Of a DNA stretch of 5,320 nt, positions 5,249 through 5,320 are shown in pieces. The notes beneath the pieces are model-generated. The model was not told the DNA's origin. It made no database searches and saw nothing but the letters and a program-made list of their open reading frames with translations. A program made the translations under genes and the position numbers. The stretch is taken from assembly GCA_945901835.1 (NCBI GenBank), contig CAMDMH010000289.1:1-5320 (forward strand), given 5' to 3'. Each line of letters begins with the position of its first letter. The first letter of the stretch is position 1. This stretch comes from Devosia equisanguinis. GTDB lineage: Bacteria > Pseudomonadota > Alphaproteobacteria > Rhizobiales > Hyphomicrobiaceae.

Positions 5249-5320
5249 CCCAATGCTGCCGACAATTCGACGGAGTTTATGGACCAAGCACCCCCTGCAT
5301 CGAGAAGCCTCCGCCCCCAG

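Overview
This 5.3-kb window is GC-rich, densely packed chromosomal sequence, most likely from an alphaproteobacterium. A Hyphomicrobiales member or a close relative fits best. The pointers are a BA14K-family protein, a CHASE2-type class III nucleotide cyclase next to a Tat-exported FecR-domain protein, and an interspersed long palindrome of the kind scattered through such genomes. The assignment rests on gene families only, and no species can be named.

Layout from left to right. (i) The first 83 codons of carA (carbamoyl-phosphate synthase small chain) lie on the minus strand and run off the left edge. (ii) About 310 bp without a gene carry a 65-bp palindromic element and a GC-rich terminator-like hairpin. 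(iii) A secreted BA14K-family protein lies on the minus strand. (iv) A membrane-bound CHASE2 sensor fused to an adenylate/guanylate cyclase domain lies on the minus strand, ending 72 bp upstream of the BA14K gene. (v) A divergent intergenic region of about 250 bp holds a perfect 9-bp inverted repeat. (vi) A Tat-exported FecR-domain protein lies on the plus strand. (vii) An ACMSD-like (amidohydrolase-2) metal-dependent hydrolase or decarboxylase lies on the minus strand, converging on the FecR gene with 15 bp between them. (viii) Its upstream region carries a candidate promoter, an operator-like palindrome and a GC-rich dispersed-repeat-like hairpin at the right edge.

The likely functional unit is the divergent FecR/CHASE2-cyclase pair. 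CHASE2 is an extracytoplasmic sensory domain, and the FecR protein is predicted to be exported with no membrane anchor and no sigma factor beside it. The two could therefore meet in the periplasm and control cyclic-nucleotide synthesis inside the cell. That link is inference from gene order and predicted location. CarA (pyrimidine and arginine biosynthesis) and the amidohydrolase look like unrelated neighbours. I saw no tRNA, rRNA, CRISPR array, transposase or phage gene.
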